From positions 1 to 5,777 of the forward strand of contig JAGZDD010000214.1 in the NCBI GenBank assembly GCA_018369015.1: a stretch of DNA of 5,777 nt. The letters run 5' to 3'. Position numbers and translations under genes: made by a program. Positions 1 through 5,709 of this stretch are shown one piece after another. Within the stretch, counting starts at the first letter, position 1. Every line of letters begins with the position of its first letter. Origin of the DNA: Clostridiales bacterium (GTDB lineage: Bacteria; Bacillota; Clostridia; Lachnospirales; Lachnospiraceae). The notes below the pieces were generated by a model, which was given only the letters and a program-made list of their open reading frames with translations, made no database searches and had not been told where the DNA came from.

Positions 1-36
1 AAGTCCGAATACCTTGGGGCAGGATTGCGGGGTGCT

Positions 37-149
37 AAGCGCCAGCGGCGCTTGTTAAGCACCGACCGGAGCGGCAGCGTAGACTGCCGCAGGCACGGAA
101 ACATCTGGCTTTCATCCGTGGTGGAGCCGCGCGCAGCGCGGCATGAATG
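37..149. repeat. GC-rich intergenic palindromic repeat, upstream copy
   Basis: The region holds three perfect hairpins: AAGCGCC/GGCGCTT (37-53, loop AGC), GCGGCAG/CTGCCGC (71-90, loop CGTAGA) and GCCGCGC/GCGCGGC (126-142, loop GCA). It shares ACCGACCGGAGC (61-72), GGCTTTCAT and CGGCATG in the same order with the downstream copy at 3089-3245, so the two are members of one dispersed family. All three frames through it look non-coding, although frame 1 stays open because GC-rich DNA lacks stops. Bases 1-36 are too short to say whether an upstream gene ends there. Function is unknown. It separates the glycosidase gene from whatever lies upstream, and no -10/-35 pair is convincing in 1-163. Confidence 0.7.
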
Positions 150-162
150 TTTACTGAGTAAA
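150..162. promoter_or_regulatory. small palindrome before the glycosidase ribosome binding site
   Basis: TTTAC-TGA-GTAAA is a perfect 5-bp inverted repeat with a 3-base centre, placed between the GC-rich repeat and the Shine-Dalgarno sequence. It could be a small operator half-site pair or chance. No regulator gene lies in the window to pair with it. Confidence 0.2.
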
Positions 163-170
163 TTTGCAGC

Positions 171-176
171 AGGAGG
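171..176 (+). promoter_or_regulatory. ribosome binding site that sets the glycosidase start
   Basis: AGGAGG lies 8 bases before GTG at 185. An in-frame TTG at 164 lies upstream of this site and so cannot use it, which is why the start is placed at GTG 185. Confidence 0.85.
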
Positions 177-184
177 TAATAAAG

Positions 185-2989
185 GTGAAAACATTTATCA
201 GCGATTTGTTAAATGGAAACGGCAGCAATTACATATTGCCGTTTTTCTGGCAGCATGGGGAAACAGAAGATGTGCTGCGGGAATATATGGGAGTGATTCA
301 CGGGTGCGGTATTGGCGCTGTGTGTGTTGAGGCGCGGCCCCACCCGGATTTTGCAGGCCCGGGCTGGTGGCATGATATGGACATTATTCTTGACGAGGCC
401 CGCAAAAGAAACATGAAAGTATGGATTCTTGATGACGCCCATTTCCCTACGGGATATGCCAATGGGAAAATGCTGGAAAAGGACGACAGCCTGTGTAAGC
501 AGTATCTTGCCTATAACTGTGCCGATGTGTACGGGCCTGTACCAGAAGCAACATTGAATGTTGAAGGGCTTGCTCATTACCGCCCAACTATCCGGGAATT
601 TGCGAATCCTATTTTTGCAGAGAAAAATCCAAGGAAGTTTAATGATGATGAATTGTTTGCTGTTGTTGCGGCAAAGGTTTTAGAAGGTGATACTGTTTCA
701 AAAGAAACTGTTGTGCTTACCGATAAAGTTAGGGATGGCTGGCTTTCTTGGGATGTTCCTGAAGGTGTTTGGCGTATTTTTGTTGTTTATAAGACGCGTA
801 ATGGCGGAGGGAAAACGAGCTATATTAATATGCTTGATCCGGATTCCTGCCATGTTCAGATTGAAGCGGTTTATGAACCTCATTATGAGCATTACAAAGA
901 GGACTTTGGAAAAACGATTGCTGGATTTTTCTCAGACGAGCCGGCAGTAGGAAATACCATCGGCTTTGACTTTGATGAATCCATCGGCCGAAAAAAAATG
1001 CACCTTCCATGGAATAAAGATATGGACGGTATGCTTAAGGAACGCCTTGGCGGGGACTATGCCAAATTTCTTCCGGCTTTATGGACAGATATGGACGATA
1101 CTGCTGTAGCTGGGAGGGTCCGTTACAGCTATATGGATTCGGCTACGGCCTTAATTTCTGAAAGCTTCAGCGGTCAGATTGGGGCATGGTGCAGGGCCCA
1201 TGGTGTGGAATATATCGGACATATTGTGGAGGATTTAAACCAGCACAGCCGTTTTGGCAGCAGCATGGGTCATTTTTTCAGGGCAATGAAAGGGCAGCAT
1301 ATGTCCGGTATTGACGATATTGGCAATCAGGTGCTTGTCGGCGGCGAGGATAACCGGCGGCTGGACGGCTTTGCTAAAGGCGGTCAGGGGGAATTTTTCC
1401 ACTTTGAACTTGGAAAGCTGGGCTCTTCCTTTGCCCATATTGATCCGAAAAAGCAGGGGCGGGCAATGTGTGAGATTTTCGGCGCTTACGGATGGAATAC
1501 AGGCGTGCGCACAATGAAATATCTTACAGATCATTTTCTTGTACGCGGCATTAATACCTTTGTACCCCATGCCTTTTCACCAAAAGCCTTCCCTGACCCG
1601 GATTGCCCGCCTCATTTTTACGCTCACGGCGAGAATCCCCAGTACCGCCATTTTGGAAAGCTTATGCATTATATGAACCGCATGTGCCATATTTTTAATC
1701 ATGGGAAGCCGGTAATTCCTGTGGCACTGCTGTATCACGGGGAAGCCGAGTGGAGCGGTGGCTATATGCTTGATCAGAAACCTGCAAGGCAGCTTTTAGA
1801 ACATCAAATTGATTTTGACATTGTTCCTTCCGATGTCTTTGCCCATATGGACGAATTTGACGCCTCCTTTGGCGGTGCCGCTGAAAATGAGGTTCCTGCT
1901 GGCGGTGCTTTTGGAAATGTGCTTAAAATCAACGGACAGACTTATAAGGCTTTTATTGTACCTTATGCTCAGTACATTACAAAAGCAGTGGCACAATTTT
2001 GTGCCAGCGCCGTTTTGCGCGGATTTAAAGTGTTTTTTGTAGATTCGCTTCCCCAAGGATTTTGCGATATGGAAAATGACGGAGAAAGCCAGGAGCTTTT
2101 GGATGCCCTTAAGTCCTGTACAGTCATACCGCTTTACGAGCTTGGCAGTTACCTTCAGGAAACAGATATTCCCGAGGTTCGTATTGTTCCAGCCTTCCGC
2201 CGGCTAAGGTATTACCATTATGTGCAGGACAATGCACATATTTATATGATTTCCAATGAAGACCCTTCAAAAGCCTTTGTGGGAGATGTTTTCGTTGCAG
2301 CACGGGGAAATATGTATGGCTATGACGCCATGGACAATCGCCTGTACTCCATTGACGGAGAAACGACAGAAAATGGCACCTGCCTTCATTTGAGGCTGGG
2401 CGCTTATGAAAGCGCGGTCGTTGTTTTTGATGAAAGTGGTGCGCCGGAGGATACCATGCAGTCTGGCAAAATACAGAACATGTCAGCGGCGGACAATTTA
2501 TTAGAAAATGGCATAACGGTGACAGGCTCCTGGAAGATTTCGACATGTGAAGCTAAGCAATATCCTGACTTTAAGTTTCTGGCCCAGCTTGACAGGCTCC
2601 ATGATATTGGACGCCTGGCCCGGGATTTCTCTGGATTTATTCGTTATGAAACAGAATTTGAGGATAAAGGAACATTTCTGATCATTGAAAATGCTTATGA
2701 AGGCGTCGAGGTTTGGGTAAACGATGTGAATGTTGGGATGGCTATTTGTCCGCCATACAGATTTGATATTTCAGGCACCTTAAAAGAAGGAAAAAATTCT
2801 CTCAGAATTGAAGTGGCAACGACACTTTACCGCAAGGTGGCCAGCATGGAGGATGGACAGAATCCATTCAGCAATCCTCCGGCAGTGATGGAGCCTTTGG
2901 GAATTGTGGGAGAAGTAAAACTTTGTCACTATTCACAGTCAGCCGCAAATACTTGCTGTTTGCAGCGTAAGAACATGATCCAGGTGTGA
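185..2989 (+). CDS. GH106/GH2-like cytoplasmic glycoside hydrolase
   Basis: This 934-residue protein has no signal peptide or membrane segment, so it probably acts on imported oligosaccharides or glycosides. The N-terminal FFWQHGE (20-26) and the stretch up to ILDDAHFPTG open a TIM-barrel. A small beta domain follows, containing the VPEGVWR motif (191-197). The barrel then resumes with FFSDEP (D251, E252), GHIVEDL (H346, E349, D350) and CEIFGAYGW (E430). E252, E349 and E430 are candidate catalytic or substrate-binding acids, inferred from motif style only. A Rossmann-like domain spans about 505-680 and starts with PVIPVALLYHGEAEW. The C-terminal jelly roll (about 817-905) has RYETEF, VWVNDVNVG and PPYRFDIS, as in the carbohydrate-binding sandwich of GH2 and GH106 enzymes. 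EPLGIVGEVKL closes that fold, and the last residues overlap a repeat. The family suggests alpha-L-rhamnosidase-like activity, but the substrate cannot be read from sequence. Family call fairly sure, activity unsure. Confidence 0.75.
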   Translation: MKTFISDLLNGNGSNYILPFFWQHGETEDVLREYMGVIHGCGIGAVCVEARPHPDFAGPGWWHDMDIILDEARKRNMKVWILDDAHFPTGYANGKMLEKDDSLCKQYLAYNCADVYGPVPEATLNVEGLAHYRPTIREFANPIFAEKNPRKFNDDELFAVVAAKVLEGDTVSKETVVLTDKVRDGWLSWDVPEGVWRIFVVYKTRNGGGKTSYINMLDPDSCHVQIEAVYEPHYEHYKEDFGKTIAGFFSDEPAVGNTIGFDFDESIGRKKMHLPWNKDMDGMLKERLGGDYAKFLPALWTDMDDTAVAGRVRYSYMDSATALISESFSGQIGAWCRAHGVEYIGHIVEDLNQHSRFGSSMGHFFRAMKGQHMSGIDDIGNQVLVGGEDNRRLDGFAKGGQGEFFHFELGKLGSSFAHIDPKKQGRAMCEIFGAYGWNTGVRTMKYLTDHFLVRGINTFVPHAFSPKAFPDPDCPPHFYAHGENPQYRHFGKLMHYMNRMCHIFNHGKPVIPVALLYHGEAEWSGGYMLDQKPARQLLEHQIDFDIVPSDVFAHMDEFDASFGGAAENEVPAGGAFGNVLKINGQTYKAFIVPYAQYITKAVAQFCASAVLRGFKVFFVDSLPQGFCDMENDGESQELLDALKSCTVIPLYELGSYLQETDIPEVRIVPAFRRLRYYHYVQDNAHIYMISNEDPSKAFVGDVFVAARGNMYGYDAMDNRLYSIDGETTENGTCLHLRLGAYESAVVVFDESGAPEDTMQSGKIQNMSAADNLLENGITVTGSWKISTCEAKQYPDFKFLAQLDRLHDIGRLARDFSGFIRYETEFEDKGTFLIIENAYEGVEVWVNDVNVGMAICPPYRFDISGTLKEGKNSLRIEVATTLYRKVASMEDGQNPFSNPPAVMEPLGIVGEVKLCHYSQSAANTCCLQRKNMIQV

Positions 2990-3078
2990 GCAGGCTCTTT
3001 TTGCGCGAAGCAAAAACTCTAAATGAGCCTGTGAAGTTACTATTCTCGGCGAAGCCGTGAATAGTAACAAATGTCACA
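2925..3078. repeat. hairpin-rich intergenic element overlapping the glycosidase 3' end
   Basis: Three copies of a GTNACTATTC motif frame this stretch: GTCACTATTC at 2925-2934, GTTACTATTC at 3036-3045 and its complement at 3059-3068. Two structures are clear. The first is 2991-3031, with CAGGCTC/GAGCCTG outside TTTTTGC/GCAAAAA and eight unpaired bases on the right side. The second is 3030-3078, with TGTGA/TCACA outside GTTACTATTC/GAATAGTAAC and then CGGC/GCCG, with a GAA loop. The motif recurs as the ends of the element at 5496-5657, so both belong to a family placed at gene 3' ends. The left boundary is inferred from the motif match only. Neither structure has the U-tract of a standard terminator. 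Confidence 0.6.
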
Positions 3079-3088
3079 GTCCGGCTAT

Positions 3089-3245
3089 TTGAATGTAAAG
3101 CGCTGCGCTGCGTGCCTGCGTTTCTAAGCGCCGACCGGAGCGTAGACCACGCGTTTAGCACCGACCGGAGCAGCGGCGTGGACCGTAAAGCGCGGAGCAA
3201 CCGGCTTTCATTTATAGTGATGCTGCCGTCCGGCGGCATGTTCGT
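3089..3245. repeat. GC-rich intergenic palindromic repeat, downstream copy
   Basis: The CCGACCGGAGC core occurs twice, at 3131-3141 and 3161-3171, exactly 30 bases apart. CCACGC (3147-3152) pairs with GCGTGG (3176-3181). TGCTGCCG/CGGCGGCA (3221-3238) pairs with one G-T wobble and a TC loop. GGCTTTCAT and CGGCATG near the right end match the copy at 37-149 in order and orientation. A minus-strand reading frame crosses this repeat, but its product is low-complexity Arg/Ser/Leu-rich, as expected from repeat DNA. The core duplication makes this copy longer than the upstream one. Function is unknown. Confidence 0.65.
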
Positions 3246-3255
3246 TTAAAAACAC

Positions 3256-3291
3256 GAAAAAAGCAGCCAATTCCGAACGGCTGCTTTTTTC
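3256..3291. terminator. intrinsic terminator after the glycosidase gene, bidirectional
   Basis: A perfect 13-bp stem (GAAAAAAGCAGCC/GGCTGCTTTTTTC) encloses the 10-base loop AATTCCGAAC. The A-tract before it and T-tract after it let it work on either strand. It lies about 266 bases past the stop of the glycosidase gene, with the two repeats in between, so the mRNA should carry a long structured 3' end. Confidence 0.85.
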
Positions 3292-3295
3292 TTTT

Positions 3296-3362
3296 GGAGA
3301 AGGTATTTTTTGTTTCTTATGGGGTGTAACAAAAAACTATATAATGTATTGGGGGGGGGTTA
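3296..3362. repeat. conserved post-terminator block with 9-G tract, copy 1
   Basis: The block starts with GGAGAAGG, contains a 9-bp hairpin TTTTTTGTT (3306-3314)/AACAAAAAA (3328-3336) and ends in nine Gs (3351-3359). The copy at 5710-5777 matches except for one base in the hairpin loop, a 2-base TA insertion and a shorter G-tract. The start GGAGAAGG followed by TTG or ATG looks like a translation start, but the TA insertion in the other copy shifts the frame, so a protein product is not conserved. TATAAT at 3340-3345 lacks a good -35 partner. Confidence 0.75.
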
Positions 3363-3581
3363 CGGTTATTATAATACCATGGAAGTGAAAATAAGTGTCA
3401 ACAAAGAACAATTTTTTTTACAGTACTTTCTATACAATATGCAAGACTTGAAAATGGGAAGTTTCTTTTTGGTTTCAGAAAAAATAGACAAAAAATACTG
3501 AAAAATTGTGGGCATCATTGTGTGTCCATCAATTTAACCCTATTGCTGTGTGATTGTTCCGGATTCCCGTAAACAGAAAGA
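3363..3581. other. AT-rich intergenic stretch without a convincing gene
   Basis: This stretch is markedly more AT-rich than the flanking genes. The only forward frame of note (TTG at 3310 to 3501) starts inside the repeat block and gives a Lys/Phe/Tyr-rich 63-residue product with no recognisable motif. I see no RNA gene, terminator or further repeat here. It sits between the terminator of the first gene and the promoter of the next operon. Confidence 0.6.
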
Positions 3582-3610
3582 TTGCCGAATGATTTGATTT
3601 GCGGTAAAAT
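3582..3610 (+). promoter_or_regulatory. sigma-A-type promoter of the peptidase-HAD operon
   Basis: TTGCCG (3582-3587) and TAAAAT (3605-3610) are separated by exactly 17 bases, matching the vegetative consensus at 4 of 6 and 5 of 6 positions. Transcription would begin near 3617, just before the tandem repeats, giving a structured leader of about 170 bases ahead of the peptidase. Confidence 0.55.
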
Positions 3611-3622
3611 AATAGCGATATA

Positions 3623-3775
3623 ACCTCTCACAAGGGGATAACCTGGTGCCGCTAATAACACGGCAATCAGATGAAACCCCGCAAGGGGATAACCGGATGC
3701 CGTTGAAAACACGGCGATCATAGGAAACCCCGCAAGGGGATAACTTGATGCCGTTGAAAACACGGCGATCAGAGG
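3623..3775 (+). repeat. three tandem 51-bp leader repeats with paired hairpins
   Basis: Units lie at 3623-3673, 3674-3724 and 3725-3775 with an exact 51-bp period. Units 2 and 3 are nearly identical and unit 1 has diverged. Each unit has two hairpins. The first is CCCC-GCAA-GGGG (GNRA-type loop) in units 2 and 3; in unit 1 it is TCTC-ACAA-GGGG, still pairable through G-U wobbles. The second is GCCGT-TGAAAAC-ACGGC with a GAT/ATC extension around one bulged base; in unit 1 it is TGCCG/CGGCA with a similar bulged extension. Each unit also has AAGGGG 8 bases before ATG or GTG (3646, 3697, 3748). There are no spacers, so it is not CRISPR. It lies between the promoter and the peptidase start and probably acts as a structured leader RNA. 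Confidence 0.8.
3697..3723 (+). CDS. possible eight-codon upstream ORF in leader repeat 2
   Basis: ATG at 3697 follows AAGGGG with 8-base spacing and encodes MPLKTRRS before TAG at 3721-3723. The equivalent frame from GTG 3646 in unit 1 also ends at this TAG. In unit 3 the matching codon is GAG (3772-3774), so the same peptide continues in frame into the peptidase. Translation is inferred from the SD and spacing only, and the ATG lies in the base of the second hairpin, which could hide it. It may be a leader peptide or an accident of the duplication. Confidence 0.3.
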   Translation: MPLKTRRS

Positions 3776-3782
3776 AAAGGAG
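3776..3782 (+). promoter_or_regulatory. ribosome binding site that supports the peptidase start
   Basis: AAAGGAG lies 7 bases before GTG at 3790. A rival start, ATG 3748 with AAGGGG at 3734-3739, would add 14 residues (MPLKTRRSEERRSI) encoded by the tandem repeat. The GTG is preferred because the extra residues come from repeat DNA and the remaining length already suits the family. Confidence 0.7.
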
Positions 3783-3789
3783 AAGCATT

Positions 3790-4827
3790 GTGACGCGAGA
3801 AGAACAGAAAGAATATATGATTAAAATGCTTGAAACGATTGTAAATATACCCAGTCCGTCCGGCTATACGAGGGAAGTAATGGATTACCTGACAAAGGAA
3901 GCCTGGGCTTTGGGGTATCAGGCAGAGCGCAATAATAAAGGCGGAATTATTATTTTAGTTCCTGGAAAAACGGAAAATATTTTAGGTATTGGCGCCCATG
4001 GCGATACGCTGGGAGCTATGGTGCGTTCTGTGACAAGTAAGGGATATCTGAAAATTACGCCTGTCGGCGGCTATATGATGTCTACAATTGAAGGAGAATA
4101 TTGTAAAATCCATTGCCGCAGAAACGGAAAAACTTACACAGGTACAGTTTTAACCTCTATGCCGTCTGTCCATGTGTATGATGATTGCCGGACACAGGAA
4201 CGTACTGCTGCAAATATGGAAATCCGTATTGATGAGATTGTGGAAAATGACCAGGACGTTTTTGCCCTTGGAATTGGCGCAGGGGATTTTGTCAGCTTTG
4301 CTCCGAGATTTGAGCATACGCCCAGCGGCTTTATAAAATCCCGCCATCTTGACGATAAGGCAAGCGTTGCGGTATTGATGACACTTTTAAAATATCTCCA
4401 TGAAACAAAACAGCAGCCGGATCAGACTCTTAAGATTATGTTTACAAATTATGAAGAGATTGGCCATGGCGCAAGCTTCATTCCGGCAGATATTGAAGAA
4501 TTTTTAGCTGTAGATATGGGGGCGGTCGGCGATGATTTGACAGGAGATGAAACAAAGGTCTCGATCTGCGCGATGGACTCTTCCGGGCCATATGATTATG
4601 AAATGACAAACCGGCTTATTAAAATTGCCGATGAAAGAAACCTTGGGTATGCGGTGGATCTTTTTCCGCATTATGGTTCAGATGTTTCTGCGGCCTTAAG
4701 GGGCGGCAATAATATCCGTGGGGCGCTGATTGGACAGGGGGTCCATGCCTCTCACGGAATGGAACGTACCCATGAGCAGGGGCTGATCAATACATTAGAG
4801 CTTATCAAAGGATATATAGGTGTTTAA
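3790..4827 (+). CDS. M42-family metallo-aminopeptidase (glutamyl aminopeptidase/endoglucanase-type)
   Basis: This 345-residue cytoplasmic protein has the normal length for family M42, whose members form large tetrahedral or dodecameric shells that trim N-terminal residues from peptides using two metal ions. The expected residues are visible in order: H70 and D72 in GAHGDT, D188/D189 in RHLDDKAS, E222 (likely catalytic base) and E223 in NYEEIGHG, D242 in AVDMGA, and H328 in HGMERTH near the C-terminus. The N-terminal IPSPSGYTREV is also typical. Substrate preference cannot be told. Some M42 members were once labelled cellulases, so the alternative name is historical. It is the first gene of a two-gene operon behind the promoter at 3582 and the tandem-repeat leader, and its TAA ends one base before the next ATG. 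Both ribosome binding options at its start are plausible. Confidence 0.9.
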   Translation: MTREEQKEYMIKMLETIVNIPSPSGYTREVMDYLTKEAWALGYQAERNNKGGIIILVPGKTENILGIGAHGDTLGAMVRSVTSKGYLKITPVGGYMMSTIEGEYCKIHCRRNGKTYTGTVLTSMPSVHVYDDCRTQERTAANMEIRIDEIVENDQDVFALGIGAGDFVSFAPRFEHTPSGFIKSRHLDDKASVAVLMTLLKYLHETKQQPDQTLKIMFTNYEEIGHGASFIPADIEEFLAVDMGAVGDDLTGDETKVSICAMDSSGPYDYEMTNRLIKIADERNLGYAVDLFPHYGSDVSAALRGGNNIRGALIGQGVHASHGMERTHEQGLINTLELIKGYIGV

Positions 4828-4828
4828 A

Positions 4829-5494
4829 ATGATTCATGCAGTTATCTTTGATATGGACGGCGTCCTCATTGATACGGAAAAGTATCTTGTAAAATACTGG
4901 GTTTTGGCAGGCCGTGAATTTGGATTCGATATGAAATGGGAGCATGGACTTATGATCCGCAGCCTGGCTGGAAAATATGCCGGGCCGCTGCTGAAAGAAA
5001 TTTTTGGAAGCAGCTTTGATTATCCGGCGGTGCGTCAAAGACGTAAGGAATTAGTTGCAGAGCAGCTTGCAAAAACAGGCATTGAAAAGAAGCCCTTTGT
5101 GGATAAAGCGCTGGATGAGCTTAGGAAAATGGGGATAAAAACGGCAGTTGCTACAGCAACGGATATGGAAAGGGCCGGGAGATATTTAAAGCAGATTGGA
5201 ATTTTTGATAAATTTGATAAAATCATATGTGCGGAAATGGTTGAAAATGGAAAGCCGTCACCGGATATTTACTTATATGCCTGTGAGATGCTTGGGGAAA
5301 AGCCTGGACATTGCGTTGCTGTGGAAGATTCACCGAATGGCGTACGTTCAGCGGCAAGCGCAGGCTTGCGCACAATTATGGTTCCTGATCTTACCCAGCC
5401 GGACGAGGACACGAAAAAGCTATTATATGCAAAAGCCGATAGCTTAGGAGAGCTTCCGGGAATTATTGCGTCCATAGGGGAATGTGAAAAATAA
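4829..5494 (+). CDS. HAD-IA family hydrolase (beta-phosphoglucomutase/sugar phosphatase-like)
   Basis: This 221-residue cytoplasmic protein has the standard haloacid dehalogenase motifs. Motif I is DMDGV with D8 as nucleophile and D10 as acid/base. Motif II is T109 in VATAT, motif III is K142 in NGKPSPD, and motif IV is E166/D167 in VEDSPNG. A helical C1 cap falls between motifs I and II (about residues 15-80), as in beta-phosphoglucomutase and small sugar phosphatases. The substrate is not decidable from sequence. ATG 4829 is chosen because family members usually start a few residues before the DxD strand. GTG 4820 overlaps the peptidase stop, has AAAGGA 7 bases upstream and would add MFK. 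Either start implies translational coupling to the peptidase. The 3' end abuts a repeat element, and the stop TAA lies at the insertion junction. Confidence 0.9.
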   Translation: MIHAVIFDMDGVLIDTEKYLVKYWVLAGREFGFDMKWEHGLMIRSLAGKYAGPLLKEIFGSSFDYPAVRQRRKELVAEQLAKTGIEKKPFVDKALDELRKMGIKTAVATATDMERAGRYLKQIGIFDKFDKIICAEMVENGKPSPDIYLYACEMLGEKPGHCVAVEDSPNGVRSAASAGLRTIMVPDLTQPDEDTKKLLYAKADSLGELPGIIASIGECEK

Positions 5495-5657
5495 GTAACT
5501 ATTCAGCCATGCATCTCGGATTTACGCAGCTAACCGCCGCCAACAAGGCGCATCCTCGATTCGTGCTAAGCTCCCTGGACTGAAGGATAACAAAACCTCT
5601 TTGCAAGCCAGCTTGCGCTAAGTTTTTGAACTCCTTAGCCGCATGGCTGAATAGTTA
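5494..5657. repeat. MITE-like element with 17-bp perfect terminal inverted repeats
   Basis: TAACTATTCAGCCATGC (5496-5512) is the exact reverse complement of 5641-5657. The interior holds GCAAGC/GCTTGC (5603-5616) and GCTAAG/CTTAGC (5617-5639), and GCTAAG also occurs at 5565-5570. No open frame of useful size exists inside, so any mobility would need proteins supplied elsewhere. The ends carry the TNACTATTC motif seen at 2925-3068. GAAAAATA occurs at 5486-5493 and again at 5658-5665, as a possible target duplication. It could also be a structured 3' UTR element rather than a mobile one. Confidence 0.6.
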
Positions 5658-5672
5658 GAAAAATAGACATGC

Positions 5673-5706
5673 GAAAAGGCAGCCAATTCCGAACGGCTGC
5701 CTTTTC
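5673..5706. terminator. intrinsic terminator after the peptidase-HAD operon
   Basis: A perfect 12-bp stem (GAAAAGGCAGCC/GGCTGCCTTTTC) surrounds the loop AATTCCGAAC, identical to the loop of the terminator at 3256-3291. Compared with that copy the stem has lost one pair and changed an A-T pair to G-C on both sides, so pairing is preserved. It ends the operon after the inverted-repeat element. Confidence 0.85.
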
Positions 5707-5709
5707 TTT

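Noticed and set aside
25..330. Plus-strand 101-residue frame across the upstream repeat
   Set aside because: It reads through GC-rich palindromes and then overlaps the true glycosidase frame. The product is Arg-rich and without domains.
611..830. GTT-rich, more AT-rich patch in the glycosidase gene as a sign of recombination
   Set aside because: The encoded segment is a valine-rich beta domain with the conserved VPEGVWR motif expected in this family, so amino-acid content explains the shift well enough.
3094..3107. Catabolite-response (cre) site
   Set aside because: TGTAAAGCGCTGCG resembles the cre consensus but has one extra base between the TGTAA half and the central CG, and it lies in a repeat downstream of a gene.
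2868..3239. Minus-strand 123-residue open frame
   Set aside because: It overlaps the 3' end of the glycosidase gene and crosses two non-coding repeats. Its product is Arg/Ser/Leu-rich with no domain and no supporting ribosome binding site.
3340..3345. TATAAT as the -10 box of a promoter in the poly-G block
   Set aside because: The hexamer 17 bases upstream (TTATGG) matches the -35 consensus at only two positions, and neither 16- nor 18-base spacing is better.
3310..3501. Plus-strand 63-residue frame starting at TTG after GGAGAAGG
   Set aside because: It starts inside the conserved repeat block, whose second copy carries a 2-base insertion that breaks the frame. The rest is AT-rich with no motif.
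3623..3775. CRISPR array
   Set aside because: The 51-bp units are directly contiguous with no unique spacers, and no cas gene is present.
3515..3788. Two minus-strand 82-residue frames with 17-residue repeats
   Set aside because: The repetition only reflects the 51-bp tandem DNA repeat being a multiple of three. Both overlapping frames are open equally, and the plus-strand promoter and leader explain the region better.
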